Shown piece by piece: positions 35,220-43,160 of a stretch of 64,000 bases of DNA. The DNA is from Pedobacter yonginensis (GTDB lineage Bacteria; Bacteroidota; Bacteroidia; Sphingobacteriales; Sphingobacteriaceae). Both the position numbers and the translations under genes were made by a program. The stretch lies in contig NZ_QGNZ01000003.1 in assembly GCF_003173595.1 (NCBI RefSeq), positions 496,001 through 560,000 of the forward strand, written 5' to 3'. The notes beneath the pieces are model-generated. The model had not been told where the DNA came from. It saw nothing but the letters and a program-made list of their open reading frames with translations, and did no database searches. How positions within the stretch are numbered: the stretch's first letter is position 1; each line of letters opens with the position of its first letter.

Positions 35220-37493
35220 ATGAAAAAATCCATTTACAAGACAAGCATCCTGATTTTTTTCTTCAATATCTGCATAAATTTTGCAAATGCACAACTAAAA
35301 AAACAGCCTGTAGATTACGTAAATCCATACATCGGCAACATCAGCCATTTACTTGTGCCAACCTATCCTACTGTTCATTTACCCAACAGTTTGTTGCGTG
35401 TTTATCCTGAACGGGATAATTTTACCAGTAACACCATTAACGGTTTGCCAATCGTGATTACCAGTCACCGAGGGAGTTCAGCCTTTAATTTAAGTCCCTT
35501 CCAGGGCAATATCAACAGCATCAAAAGCACACTCAACTACGGTTACGATAACGAAGTTATTAAACCCTATTATTACGAGGTAGATTTAGATGATTATGGT
35601 ATAAATGTACAATTTGCACCTTCACACCAATCGGGGATTTATGCCATCAATTTTTCAAACGTCAATCAAAATCCTTATTTGATATTAAATACCAGAGATG
35701 GCGAACTAAAAGTAAACCAAAACACGGTTAGTGGTTTCCAGAAATTGGATAACAACACAAAAGTTTACCTCTATCTGGAAACAGATTTATCCCCAACAGA
35801 AGCAGGGACGCACAAAAACGACCAGATTGATACCAAAAATCAATCTACCTCTGGTAGAAACGCTTATCTCCTTTTGAAATACCCCGCAAAAACGAAGCAG
35901 ATTAAAGCCCATTATGGCATATCATTTATCAATGTAGAGCAGGCCAAGAACAATCTGCGCCGAGAAATTAAAGATTATAATCTAAATCAAGTTGCTCAAA
36001 ACGGAAAAAATATTTGGAATGCAACACTCGGAAAAATTATGGTGGAAGGCTCGGATGAAACGGCGAAAACCATTTTTTATACCTCGCTATATCGCACTTA
36101 CGAGCGTATGATTTCATTATCTGAAGATGGAAAATATTTTAGCGCATTTGATGGTAAAGTTCATAATGATAATGGCGTTCCTTTTTTTACAGACGATTGG
36201 ATTTGGGATACCTATCGGGCAACCCACCCACTTAGAGTAATTATCGAGCCCAAAATGGAAGGGAACATGATCAATTCATATCTTCGAATGGCGCAACAAA
36301 TGGACGACCATTGGATGCCAACCTTCCCAGAAGTTACGGGCGACAGCAGACGCATGAACAGTAACCATGGCGTAGCAACCATTATTGATGCTTACAACAA
36401 AGGCCTAAGGAGCTTCAATTTGGAAGAAGCCTACCAGTATTGCAAGGCAGGCATCACCGAAAAAACGCTTTCCCCTTGGTCGTCAAAAAAAGCTGGTGTT
36501 TTAGATCAGTTTTTTAAAGATAAAGGTTATTTCCCAGCTTTACCTTCAGGCGAAAAAGAAACGGCACCAGAAGTTCACGGCTTCGAAAAACGCCAGCCAA
36601 TTGCAGTAACCTTGGGTACAGTTTATGATGAATGGTGCTTAGGCAACATAGCACAGCAATTAGGCAAAACAGCCGATGCAAAATACTTTCTAGATAAAAG
36701 CTTAAGTTACCACACCGTATTTAATCCAGAAACGAAATTTTTTCACCCCAAAGATGCGGATGGCAAATTTATCCAACCGCTTGATTATCGCTTTTCTGGT
36801 GGCTTAGGGGCTAGAGAAACTTATGATGAAAACAATGGTTGGCTCTACAGATGGGATGTTTTGCATAATGTAGGCGATTTGGTGAACATGATTGGTGGCA
36901 AACAAGCTTTTGTGGATGAATTAGAAAAAATGTACAATACCTCGTTGGGAAAAAGTAGATACGATTTTTATGCCCAATTGCCTGATCATACCGGCAATGT
37001 CGGGCAGTTTTCAATGGGAAACGAACCGGCCATGCACATCCCTTATTTATACAATTATGCCGGACAACCCTGGCGTACGCAAAAACGGGTTCGCAGTTTG
37101 TTGGCGCAATGGTTTCGCAACGACTTAATGGGAATTCCTGGCGATGAAGACGGTGGCGGACTGACCTCATTCGTGGTGTTTTCTGAAATGGGTTTTTACC
37201 CCATGACCCCTGGTTTACCCATGTATGTTATTGGTAGTCCAACATTTGCCAACGTTAAACTCGATCTTGGAAACGGAAAAAAATTCGAACTCTCTTGCCT
37301 AAATTATGCACCAGAGAATAAATACATACAATCGGCAAAACTAAACGGACAGGTATGGAACAAATCGTGGTTTTCACATGAGGATTTGATGAAAGGCGGC
37401 AAATTAGAATTGGTAATGGGCAAACGTCCTAATAAACTTTGGGCTTCAGAAGATGGCGCTATCCCACCATCTTTTAAAATGCCGACAAAATAA
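35220..37493 (+). CDS. GH92-family alpha-mannosidase-like enzyme, secreted
   Basis: 757 residues from the ATG at 35220, which gives a clean signal peptide (MKKSIYKTSILIFFF... ANAQ); 12 extra upstream residues are not signal-like. GH92 features: the opening DYVNPYIGN, FFTDDWIWDTYRATHPL, MPTFPEVTGD, MGNEPAMHIPYLYNYAGQPW, and the catalytic-loop region PGDEDGGGLTSFVVFSEMGFYPMTPG. Family members are calcium-dependent exo-alpha-mannosidases; the linkage cannot be read. It carries the same operator as the sus locus 11 kb away and so may act on the same glycan. Confidence 0.92.
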   Translation: MKKSIYKTSILIFFFNICINFANAQLKKQPVDYVNPYIGNISHLLVPTYPTVHLPNSLLRVYPERDNFTSNTINGLPIVITSHRGSSAFNLSPFQGNINSIKSTLNYGYDNEVIKPYYYEVDLDDYGINVQFAPSHQSGIYAINFSNVNQNPYLILNTRDGELKVNQNTVSGFQKLDNNTKVYLYLETDLSPTEAGTHKNDQIDTKNQSTSGRNAYLLLKYPAKTKQIKAHYGISFINVEQAKNNLRREIKDYNLNQVAQNGKNIWNATLGKIMVEGSDETAKTIFYTSLYRTYERMISLSEDGKYFSAFDGKVHNDNGVPFFTDDWIWDTYRATHPLRVIIEPKMEGNMINSYLRMAQQMDDHWMPTFPEVTGDSRRMNSNHGVATIIDAYNKGLRSFNLEEAYQYCKAGITEKTLSPWSSKKAGVLDQFFKDKGYFPALPSGEKETAPEVHGFEKRQPIAVTLGTVYDEWCLGNIAQQLGKTADAKYFLDKSLSYHTVFNPETKFFHPKDADGKFIQPLDYRFSGGLGARETYDENNGWLYRWDVLHNVGDLVNMIGGKQAFVDELEKMYNTSLGKSRYDFYAQLPDHTGNVGQFSMGNEPAMHIPYLYNYAGQPWRTQKRVRSLLAQWFRNDLMGIPGDEDGGGLTSFVVFSEMGFYPMTPGLPMYVIGSPTFANVKLDLGNGKKFELSCLNYAPENKYIQSAKLNGQVWNKSWFSHEDLMKGGKLELVMGKRPNKLWASEDGAIPPSFKMPTK

Positions 37494-37516
37494 TGATCCG
37501 TTGAATTTTTAGAAAT

Positions 37517-37963
37517 CTAACTATCCAACAATCGCCTATGGTAATTAATTTGACCCAAATGATAGGCTAAATGGGTAGTTAGATGAATTAAAAAGTATAA
37601 GTATGAAGTTGCCTCATTGAGCACAACTATTGGATATTCACGCTCCAAATCAGCTTCACTCAGCTGCCCTAAACATTGACTAACAACCACAACGGTTTCA
37701 TCAATTTTTTGGAGCAATTCTACTCTTGGAATGCCTTTCAACGAAAACTCAAGAGGCCGGTCTCTAACATACCCGGTATTGCCAATTTCATTGCCGATAT
37801 ACGTATTCAGGTTACCAATGATGTGAAGACAAAGATTTCCTGCCGAATTGGCGATCGTAGCCTCCACTTTCCAAAGATTTTCTTCGTGATTATACAATTC
37901 TATTTCTGTACGCAAACGCCCTAAATCCCTTGTAAATAAGTCTGTTAAAGCTTGTATAATCAT
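37517..37963 (-). CDS. DinB/DUF1572-type four-helix protein
   Basis: 148 residues. The pattern fits the DinB-like superfamily: a first helix DLFTRDLGRLRTEIELY, NLCLHIIGNLNTYIG with one His, and HLTTHLAYHLGQINYHRR with the other metal-binding His residues. These are small metal-binding bundles, some being thiol-dependent enzymes. It is unrelated to DNA polymerase IV despite the name. It lies 5 bases before the GNAT gene's stop region on the same strand. Confidence 0.82.
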   Translation of the reverse strand: MIIQALTDLFTRDLGRLRTEIELYNHEENLWKVEATIANSAGNLCLHIIGNLNTYIGNEIGNTGYVRDRPLEFSLKGIPRVELLQKIDETVVVVSQCLGQLSEADLEREYPIVVLNEATSYLYFLIHLTTHLAYHLGQINYHRRLLDS

Positions 37964-37968
37964 ACTAT

Positions 37969-38445
37969 TCAGAGTTTATAAATAAGTTCATCTATTTCTG
38001 CCTGCCGTGCATTAGCAAATCCTTTATCCTGCCCCACTTTTCTGAAGCCACAATGTTCTAAAACTTTTTGAGAGCCATAATTATCAAAAGCAACACGACC
38101 AAAAATCGGTCTGGATTTTTCCTCTTCCAAGAACGCTTTCAGCGCACTTGAAGCAACGCCCATGCCCCAAAATTTTTTTTCAATCCAATAGGTAAGTTCA
38201 GCCTCATCTCCTAAAACAAATTTGGCAAGGCTCCCTACAATCACATCATTTAACCAAATGGTTTTCATGTTGATATTTGGATCCGCTAAATGCTTGGTGT
38301 ACTTTTCGATATAGGCATCCCTACACAATGGTTTCTTTGGTGTAAAAGCCGCTAAATAACGTGCCTCCTCATCCAATTGAAACTCGAAAAATGTGCCCAA
38401 TTCGCTTATCTTTGTTGAGGTTAATTTGATTTTAATATTTTTCAT
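37969..38445 (-). CDS. GNAT-family N-acetyltransferase
   Basis: 158 residues from MKNIKIKLTST at 38445. The upstream Met at 38499 lies inside the VOC gene and adds 18 residues that look like a frame extension. It belongs to the RimJ/RimL-like acetyltransferase_3 group: LTYWIEKKFWGMGVASSALKAFL (acetyl-CoA loop) and GRVAFDNYGSQKVLEHCGFRKVG. The acceptor is unknown. Confidence 0.88.
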   Translation of the reverse strand: MKNIKIKLTSTKISELGTFFEFQLDEEARYLAAFTPKKPLCRDAYIEKYTKHLADPNINMKTIWLNDVIVGSLAKFVLGDEAELTYWIEKKFWGMGVASSALKAFLEEEKSRPIFGRVAFDNYGSQKVLEHCGFRKVGQDKGFANARQAEIDELIYKL

Positions 38446-38473
38446 GGAAACGTTCGGATGATCTAAACCAACT

Positions 38474-38947
38474 TTAATCCTTTGGCTCCCAAAGCTCAAT
38501 TTTATTTTCTTCAGCGTCTAAAATATGAACAAATTTCCCATAATCGTAAGTCTGAATTTCATCAACAATGGTAACGCCTTCTCTTTTTAAATCGGCAACA
38601 AGGGCTTCTAAATTTTCGACCCGATAGTTGATCATGAAATCTTTTGTAGAAGGCTCGAAGTATTTTGTCGTTTCAGCAAAGGGTGTCCATTGCGTTTGCG
38701 CTTTTTTTGTACTGTCGGCACCTTCGTACCAATCAAAAGTTGCCCCATAGGGATTAGTATTTAAACCCAAGTGCTTTTGGTACCATTCGGTTACCTTTTT
38801 TGGGTCTTTGCACTTAAAAAAGACACCACCAATGCCAGTTACTTTTTTCATCTTCTTTTTATTTTGATTGATTAGGATTGACTTGAATGCGAAACCCGAT
38901 GCAAAAGAGGCAGTAATCATTAAAACAACGAATAAAATTTTTTTCAT
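38474..38947 (-). CDS. VOC-superfamily (glyoxalase-like) protein with N-terminal membrane anchor
   Basis: 157 residues. An N-terminal hydrophobic segment (MKKILFVVLMITASFASGFAF) precedes a single VOC domain (VTGIGGVFFKCKDPKKVTEWYQKHLGL ... FMINYRVENLEALVADLKREGVTIVDE ... VHILDAEENKIELWEP). An internal Met at residue 33 opens directly on the VOC domain and may be the ancestral start. Metal-ligand positions are partly present (Glu in KIELWEP). Substrate unknown. Confidence 0.82.
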   Translation of the reverse strand: MKKILFVVLMITASFASGFAFKSILINQNKKKMKKVTGIGGVFFKCKDPKKVTEWYQKHLGLNTNPYGATFDWYEGADSTKKAQTQWTPFAETTKYFEPSTKDFMINYRVENLEALVADLKREGVTIVDEIQTYDYGKFVHILDAEENKIELWEPKD

Positions 38948-39085
38948 TTTATCTGAAAATAAGGTATTTACAAAGCTTATCGCTAACTAATATATAAAGG
39001 AATCGCCATATTCTCAAATGAAGATTCTTCGGTTTTAGATAGTGAATTTATTTTGGCTTCATCTTCTTGCGATTATATTTGCACC

Positions 39086-39586
39086 ATGACAATAAGAATT
39101 GCCCAATTAGTTGATGTACCAAAAATAATGCTTCTGGTAAAAAAAGCAATCCCATTAATGCATGCTATCGGGAATTTCCAATGGGGAGATGATTATCCAA
39201 ATCCAGCAGTATTTGAGGCCGACATTAAAATTGGTCAACTTTGGGTGGCAGAAATTAATGGTCAGGTTGTGGGCGTTTCAGCCATTACAACAGATCAAGA
39301 TCCAGAATATACCGATGCTGGTTGGGACATCACCGAAGAGGCTATTGTAACCCATCGCTTGGCTGTAGATCCCGACTACCAAGGCAAAGGGATTGCAAGA
39401 GCACTTATGACACAGGCTGAGGCTGTTGCATTGCATCGCAACATAAAAATTTTACGGGTAGATACTAATAGCGAAAACTTAGCCACAAATGCGCTTTTCC
39501 CAAAATTGGGTTACAACTTTAGCGGTGAAATTGGTTTGGCTAAACGCCCAGGACTTCGTTTTTTCTGCTACCAAAAGTTGTTGTAA
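39086..39586 (+). CDS. GNAT-family N-acetyltransferase
   Basis: 166 residues from MTIRIAQLVDV at 39086; 11 further residues upstream lack family character. Acetyltransferase motifs: LWVAEINGQVVGVSAI, HRLAVDPDYQGKGIARALMTQAE (acetyl-CoA binding R/Q-x-x-G-x-G/A) and TNSENLATNALFPKLGY. Acceptor unknown. It is the last ordinary gene before the defence island. Confidence 0.88.
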   Translation: MTIRIAQLVDVPKIMLLVKKAIPLMHAIGNFQWGDDYPNPAVFEADIKIGQLWVAEINGQVVGVSAITTDQDPEYTDAGWDITEEAIVTHRLAVDPDYQGKGIARALMTQAEAVALHRNIKILRVDTNSENLATNALFPKLGYNFSGEIGLAKRPGLRFFCYQKLL

Positions 39587-39655
39587 AAAAATCTCTTAGA
39601 AAAGGCTGCACCATTATCATTTGTGCTTTTGGTCTCCAAATAACTTGCAAAACGA

Positions 39656-39748
39656 TTATTGTGCTTTCAAAGCTTCAATTTTGTCTGTTTGTTTTGAAAG
39701 ATAGCCCAAGGCATCGTCACCCAAGTATATTTTACCGTATTGGTTCAT
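39656..39748 (-). CDS. Possible small peptide or gene remnant
   Basis: 30 codons from ATG at 39748 to a stop at 39656 (begins MNQYGKIYLGDDALGYLSKQ). The composition is protein-like, but no family is recognised and no promoter is apparent. It could be the surviving end of a gene lost when the island arrived. Confidence 0.25.
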   Translation of the reverse strand: MNQYGKIYLGDDALGYLSKQTDKIEALKAQ

Positions 39749-39827
39749 TTTAAATGATTTTTTTGTGATTCCAAATTAAGGTTGATTGAAGATCCACTAA
39801 AATGCATCAGTTATCCTACCAAAAAAA

Positions 39828-39851
39828 AATCCCCACATTGCTGTGGGGATT
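39828..39851 (-). terminator. Duplicate of the tRNA-Asn terminator hairpin
   Basis: AATCCCCAC, six-base loop, GTGGGGATT, followed on the minus strand by a run of Ts. All 24 bases match the hairpin at 56865-56888. It now stands next to a tRNA end fragment and no intact tRNA. Confidence 0.8.
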
Positions 39852-40066
39852 GGCTCCCGAAGCTATTTACTTTTCTAGAAACTTACTCGACGACCTTACG
39901 AGAATCGCAAAGATTGATGAAAATAATTTGGAATAACATAATGATATTTACACTATGGCAAAAAACTCAAAAAATTGCTTGGAAATAGTCAAGTAATACA
40001 TGATTTCTACGGTACTTGTTACTAGCACTTTTAAACTGCTGTTTAATTTAAATGTTTATCAAGGCA

Positions 40067-41056
40067 TTAATCAATACTCATCAACTCGTGCAAAATATCA
40101 GTTTTAAATTTACTAAATGTTCTTTTGTGAAAGTCATTTACACTGTACTCTACTCCAAAGATCATTCTATAAATTTCTGTTTTGCTGATCTGAAAGTGGT
40201 TCAGAGTTTCATTAAATAGGACATCAAGATAATTTTCGGAATACTTCTTCTTCAAGTCAATCAGGTCTTTTAGTTCTAGATCGGCATGGGCATCATATAT
40301 CTCTTTCATTTTCATTTCACTTAGAAATCTGCTCATTTTTGTATTTGGATCAACGAGAATTTCTACAGCATAACTTGCTTCTCCTCGCTGACTGTAACTG
40401 AACTTAAAGTGTTGATCTTTCTCCAAGATATAAGGATGAATGTGTGTAGATAGATGATACATATCGTCGCCTTTAACCGAACTGTTGCATACTGAACAAC
40501 TTGGTATTAGGTTATAAAACGAAAGACCAAATACTGGAAAAATTGAATGCGCGTACCAGTGGTCAAATTGAGGTCTGGTGATTCGTGTACCGGAATTAAT
40601 CTTGCCAGTTACTGCATCTTTGTATTGAATAGTGCTAGTATACAATCTGTTGCAGTAGGTACAGGTATTTCTGTTTAGTGATTTGGCTAAAGTGTAAGAC
40701 CTAGTTTTCGATTTACTAATGAACTGTTCATAATCGAAAATATCGAGTAGCTTATTTACGTTTTTATAGCGTTTAAGGTGATTTGGAATATTTTTCGCTC
40801 TCTTACCCTCGATATAACTCAAATAGTCCACTTCAGTAAACCCTTGAATTACCTTCGGCATAATCTCTAAGTGGAGTTGCATTAGATCGTTAGGTTTTGC
40901 AACCAAAATTTCGATTATTTTCTCAAGAGTTAAATGTCTTTTTGTTCCGGCATTTAATTTAGAATCTGCAGCATTGACCTTTCCAAATATTTTTGGTGCC
41001 AACTTCTTGTGGTAGTCATCAAGAACCTGTTTGCTTGGGTGTGGTAAATAAAGCAT
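40067..41056 (-). CDS. HNH nuclease, PtuB-like (Septu-type pair)
   Basis: 329 residues. A zinc-bound HNH fold is visible: CTYCN (C132, C135), RPQFDHWYAH (D165-H166), SFYNLIPSCSVCNSSVKG (N182, C187, C190). The N-terminal 125 residues are helical and unassigned. The start is 1 base after the ATPase stop, so the two are translationally linked. HNH proteins paired with an ABC-type ATPase form Septu (PtuAB) and several retron effectors; no reverse transcriptase is present, so a Septu-like system is the better fit. Predicted role: nucleic-acid cleavage on phage infection, restrained by the ATPase. Confidence 0.85.
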   Translation of the reverse strand: MLYLPHPSKQVLDDYHKKLAPKIFGKVNAADSKLNAGTKRHLTLEKIIEILVAKPNDLMQLHLEIMPKVIQGFTEVDYLSYIEGKRAKNIPNHLKRYKNVNKLLDIFDYEQFISKSKTRSYTLAKSLNRNTCTYCNRLYTSTIQYKDAVTGKINSGTRITRPQFDHWYAHSIFPVFGLSFYNLIPSCSVCNSSVKGDDMYHLSTHIHPYILEKDQHFKFSYSQRGEASYAVEILVDPNTKMSRFLSEMKMKEIYDAHADLELKDLIDLKKKYSENYLDVLFNETLNHFQISKTEIYRMIFGVEYSVNDFHKRTFSKFKTDILHELMSID

Positions 41057-41057
41057 A

Positions 41058-43082
41058 TTAGGATTTCTTTTGAATTTTTTCAGCTCTCAGTCGAAGTTTA
41101 GCGATTTTCTCTCGGATCAATTCGAGTTCGAGGTCCGTAGGATGATATTCATCATACAATTGAGTCAACTTTTGTTTTAAAATTGGCTCATCAATGATTG
41201 TAATGAGGTTTTTGTGTTTTTGAGAGTCAAGTTCAATGACATTGTTTTTTGCCTTAGCTACCTCTTCAATCTTTGCCCCAATAACTTCATCTTTAATATT
41301 TTCGTCTTTTTTTAATTCCTCCAGTTCTTTTTCTGTCCGACAATAGTTAAGGTAAGCAATGGTGTCGTTGATTTTTGATTTTGCGAATTCTCCCATTGAT
41401 CCCTGTGCCAGAAAAAAGCTCTGCCTCAGAAGATCGTGAATGTTGGCGGCGAAAGTATTAAAACTCTGTTCCCTTTCAACAGGAAGTCCGTTCTCTGCCA
41501 GGAACAGGATATTAGTATTGGGAAGGTCTGATAATATAAATGGTGAATGTGTCACAAAGCAAATATTTATACTTTTAATTTCTTCAAGATCGATACGGCT
41601 TAGGCAATCTAGAATATACTTTATATATGTTCTCTGCATTTCAGGATGGAAATACATTTCAATCTCCTCCAGAATTATGCATACATCCTTATATTTTACC
41701 TTATCGTCTTTCTCTTCAACTGAGTTTAGGTTAATTAGGTGGTAAAGCATAGAATTAACTGAATAAATCATTTGCTTTTCCCCAGAACTTAGGCTATCGA
41801 GCTTGATATCTATATTCGGGTTAGTAGTAGAACGCATAATAACCTCTATTTCAAATAAAGGCGGAGGAATCATTTCAATAGTATCGGCAATTTTTCTACC
41901 ATACTTTTGGCGCATATCCGATAGCATTTTTTCAAGTTCAGAAATTAGGATACTTTGATCTTTTAGTTCAATATTTTGAAATAACAGAAAGTTTAAGGTT
42001 TGCCTGAGTTTGAACGTGATATGGCTATGATCATCTACTATCTTTTCAAGGAAAGCATCGATTTTATCTTCATCAAACTTTTTCGTTTTCTTACTAAAAA
42101 AGTCTCTGTATTCAGGATACTGGAGGCTTATCCTAACCAGTTTGTAAACAATGTAATCAATTGCGATATTGTATTCCTCTCCAAGATGCTCGTATTTAAA
42201 AGGATATAGTACGTTCAATTTGCTCATAAGCACTTCTCGCTGATTAACAATGTTTTGTAATGTATACATCTCGCGGTCCTTCTTTTTGTCTGCGTCAATC
42301 ATCCATAGCTCTCTCATACGTTTAGAAGATTTCAGCTTAAGATTGATTTTGTACGCTTCTAAGTTTCCGGTAATGTTTCTAAAACTAAAATTGTTTCTTA
42401 CGGGAAGCACTAAGTTTGCAAGAAGTCTCGACCGCAACAATGTTTTTTCATTGTTGATTTCAATGTTACCCTTGTTTCGCATAGGGGTAAGAACTATTGG
42501 TGCTTGGTAGCCGTCATTCTTGTAAAAAAGTGGATCAAGCCAGTTCCCTTCAGGATAGTCATTAACATTATAGGCATAGTGTGAATAGTTAACCGCCATT
42601 GTGTAGAAAAAAGGGCTAATTTTTTCATTTCGGATTGCCTTCTTTGGCAATGTTCGGTCAGCTTTATATTGATATAAGTATGAATCATTGCCCTTAATTT
42701 CAAGCTTTTTATAGCCATCTTGGTAATAATAAAGTGCAGCATGAAAATCAGTAAGTGGAATATATTTTCTCGGCAACTGCTGATTTGCACAGAGGTTATG
42801 AATAATCCTTAAAAGGATTTCTACCAACGCACTTTTCCCACATCCATTTTTACCAACTATGGCAGAAATATTGACATTGGTTCCATTGACGTTAAACAGG
42901 TCGTTACAAAGGCTGTCTATAGAGCTTATGTGTTCAGTGACCTCATCAATATGGTAGTTGTTATAAAAGTAATATATTTTCTCACCAGTCAATACTTTAA
43001 GGTATCTTTCATCGCATTCTGGGAGCGTTTTAACGGCAATTAGTTTAAATCCGTTGGCTGGCTCCAAATCTTTTTTCTTCAT
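41058..43082 (-). CDS. AAA/ABC-type ATPase, PtuA-like (Septu-type pair)
   Basis: 674 residues. Walker A GKNGCGKS (77-84), a long helical and coiled-coil insert (about 240-400), signature LSSGEKQ (431-437), Walker B CIILEEIEM (468-476) and the H-loop THSP (511-514). The layout matches SMC/RecF-like ATPases of Septu and related defence pairs. The C-terminal 100 residues are strongly charged helices. A single-gene promoter must lie in the 78 bases upstream, which contain a T tract. Confidence 0.85.
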   Translation of the reverse strand: MKKKDLEPANGFKLIAVKTLPECDERYLKVLTGEKIYYFYNNYHIDEVTEHISSIDSLCNDLFNVNGTNVNISAIVGKNGCGKSALVEILLRIIHNLCANQQLPRKYIPLTDFHAALYYYQDGYKKLEIKGNDSYLYQYKADRTLPKKAIRNEKISPFFYTMAVNYSHYAYNVNDYPEGNWLDPLFYKNDGYQAPIVLTPMRNKGNIEINNEKTLLRSRLLANLVLPVRNNFSFRNITGNLEAYKINLKLKSSKRMRELWMIDADKKKDREMYTLQNIVNQREVLMSKLNVLYPFKYEHLGEEYNIAIDYIVYKLVRISLQYPEYRDFFSKKTKKFDEDKIDAFLEKIVDDHSHITFKLRQTLNFLLFQNIELKDQSILISELEKMLSDMRQKYGRKIADTIEMIPPPLFEIEVIMRSTTNPNIDIKLDSLSSGEKQMIYSVNSMLYHLINLNSVEEKDDKVKYKDVCIILEEIEMYFHPEMQRTYIKYILDCLSRIDLEEIKSINICFVTHSPFILSDLPNTNILFLAENGLPVEREQSFNTFAANIHDLLRQSFFLAQGSMGEFAKSKINDTIAYLNYCRTEKELEELKKDENIKDEVIGAKIEEVAKAKNNVIELDSQKHKNLITIIDEPILKQKLTQLYDEYHPTDLELELIREKIAKLRLRAEKIQKKS

Positions 43083-43160
43083 TTTGAGAACTTTAATTAG
43101 ATAGTTTTCGATGAAAATAATGTTTTTTTTTTACGTAAGGAACTGCCAATAATAAACCGA

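Larger units (their letters stand above)
39587..40066. other. Left boundary region of the defence island
   Basis: 480 bases. Contents: a 30-codon minus-strand frame at 39656-39748, the hairpin at 39828-39851 identical to the tRNA-Asn terminator at 56865, and eight bases (39851-39858) that equal the 3' end of tRNA-Asn including CCA. From 39859 the sequence is unlike tRNA. No integrase gene is seen. Confidence 0.65.

Noticed and set aside
39587..40066. Integrase remnant at the left island edge
   Set aside because: Short frames here show no tyrosine- or serine-recombinase residues.
40067..43082. Retron with ATPase/HNH effector
   Set aside because: No reverse transcriptase gene is present nearby and no msr/msd-like structure was recognised.
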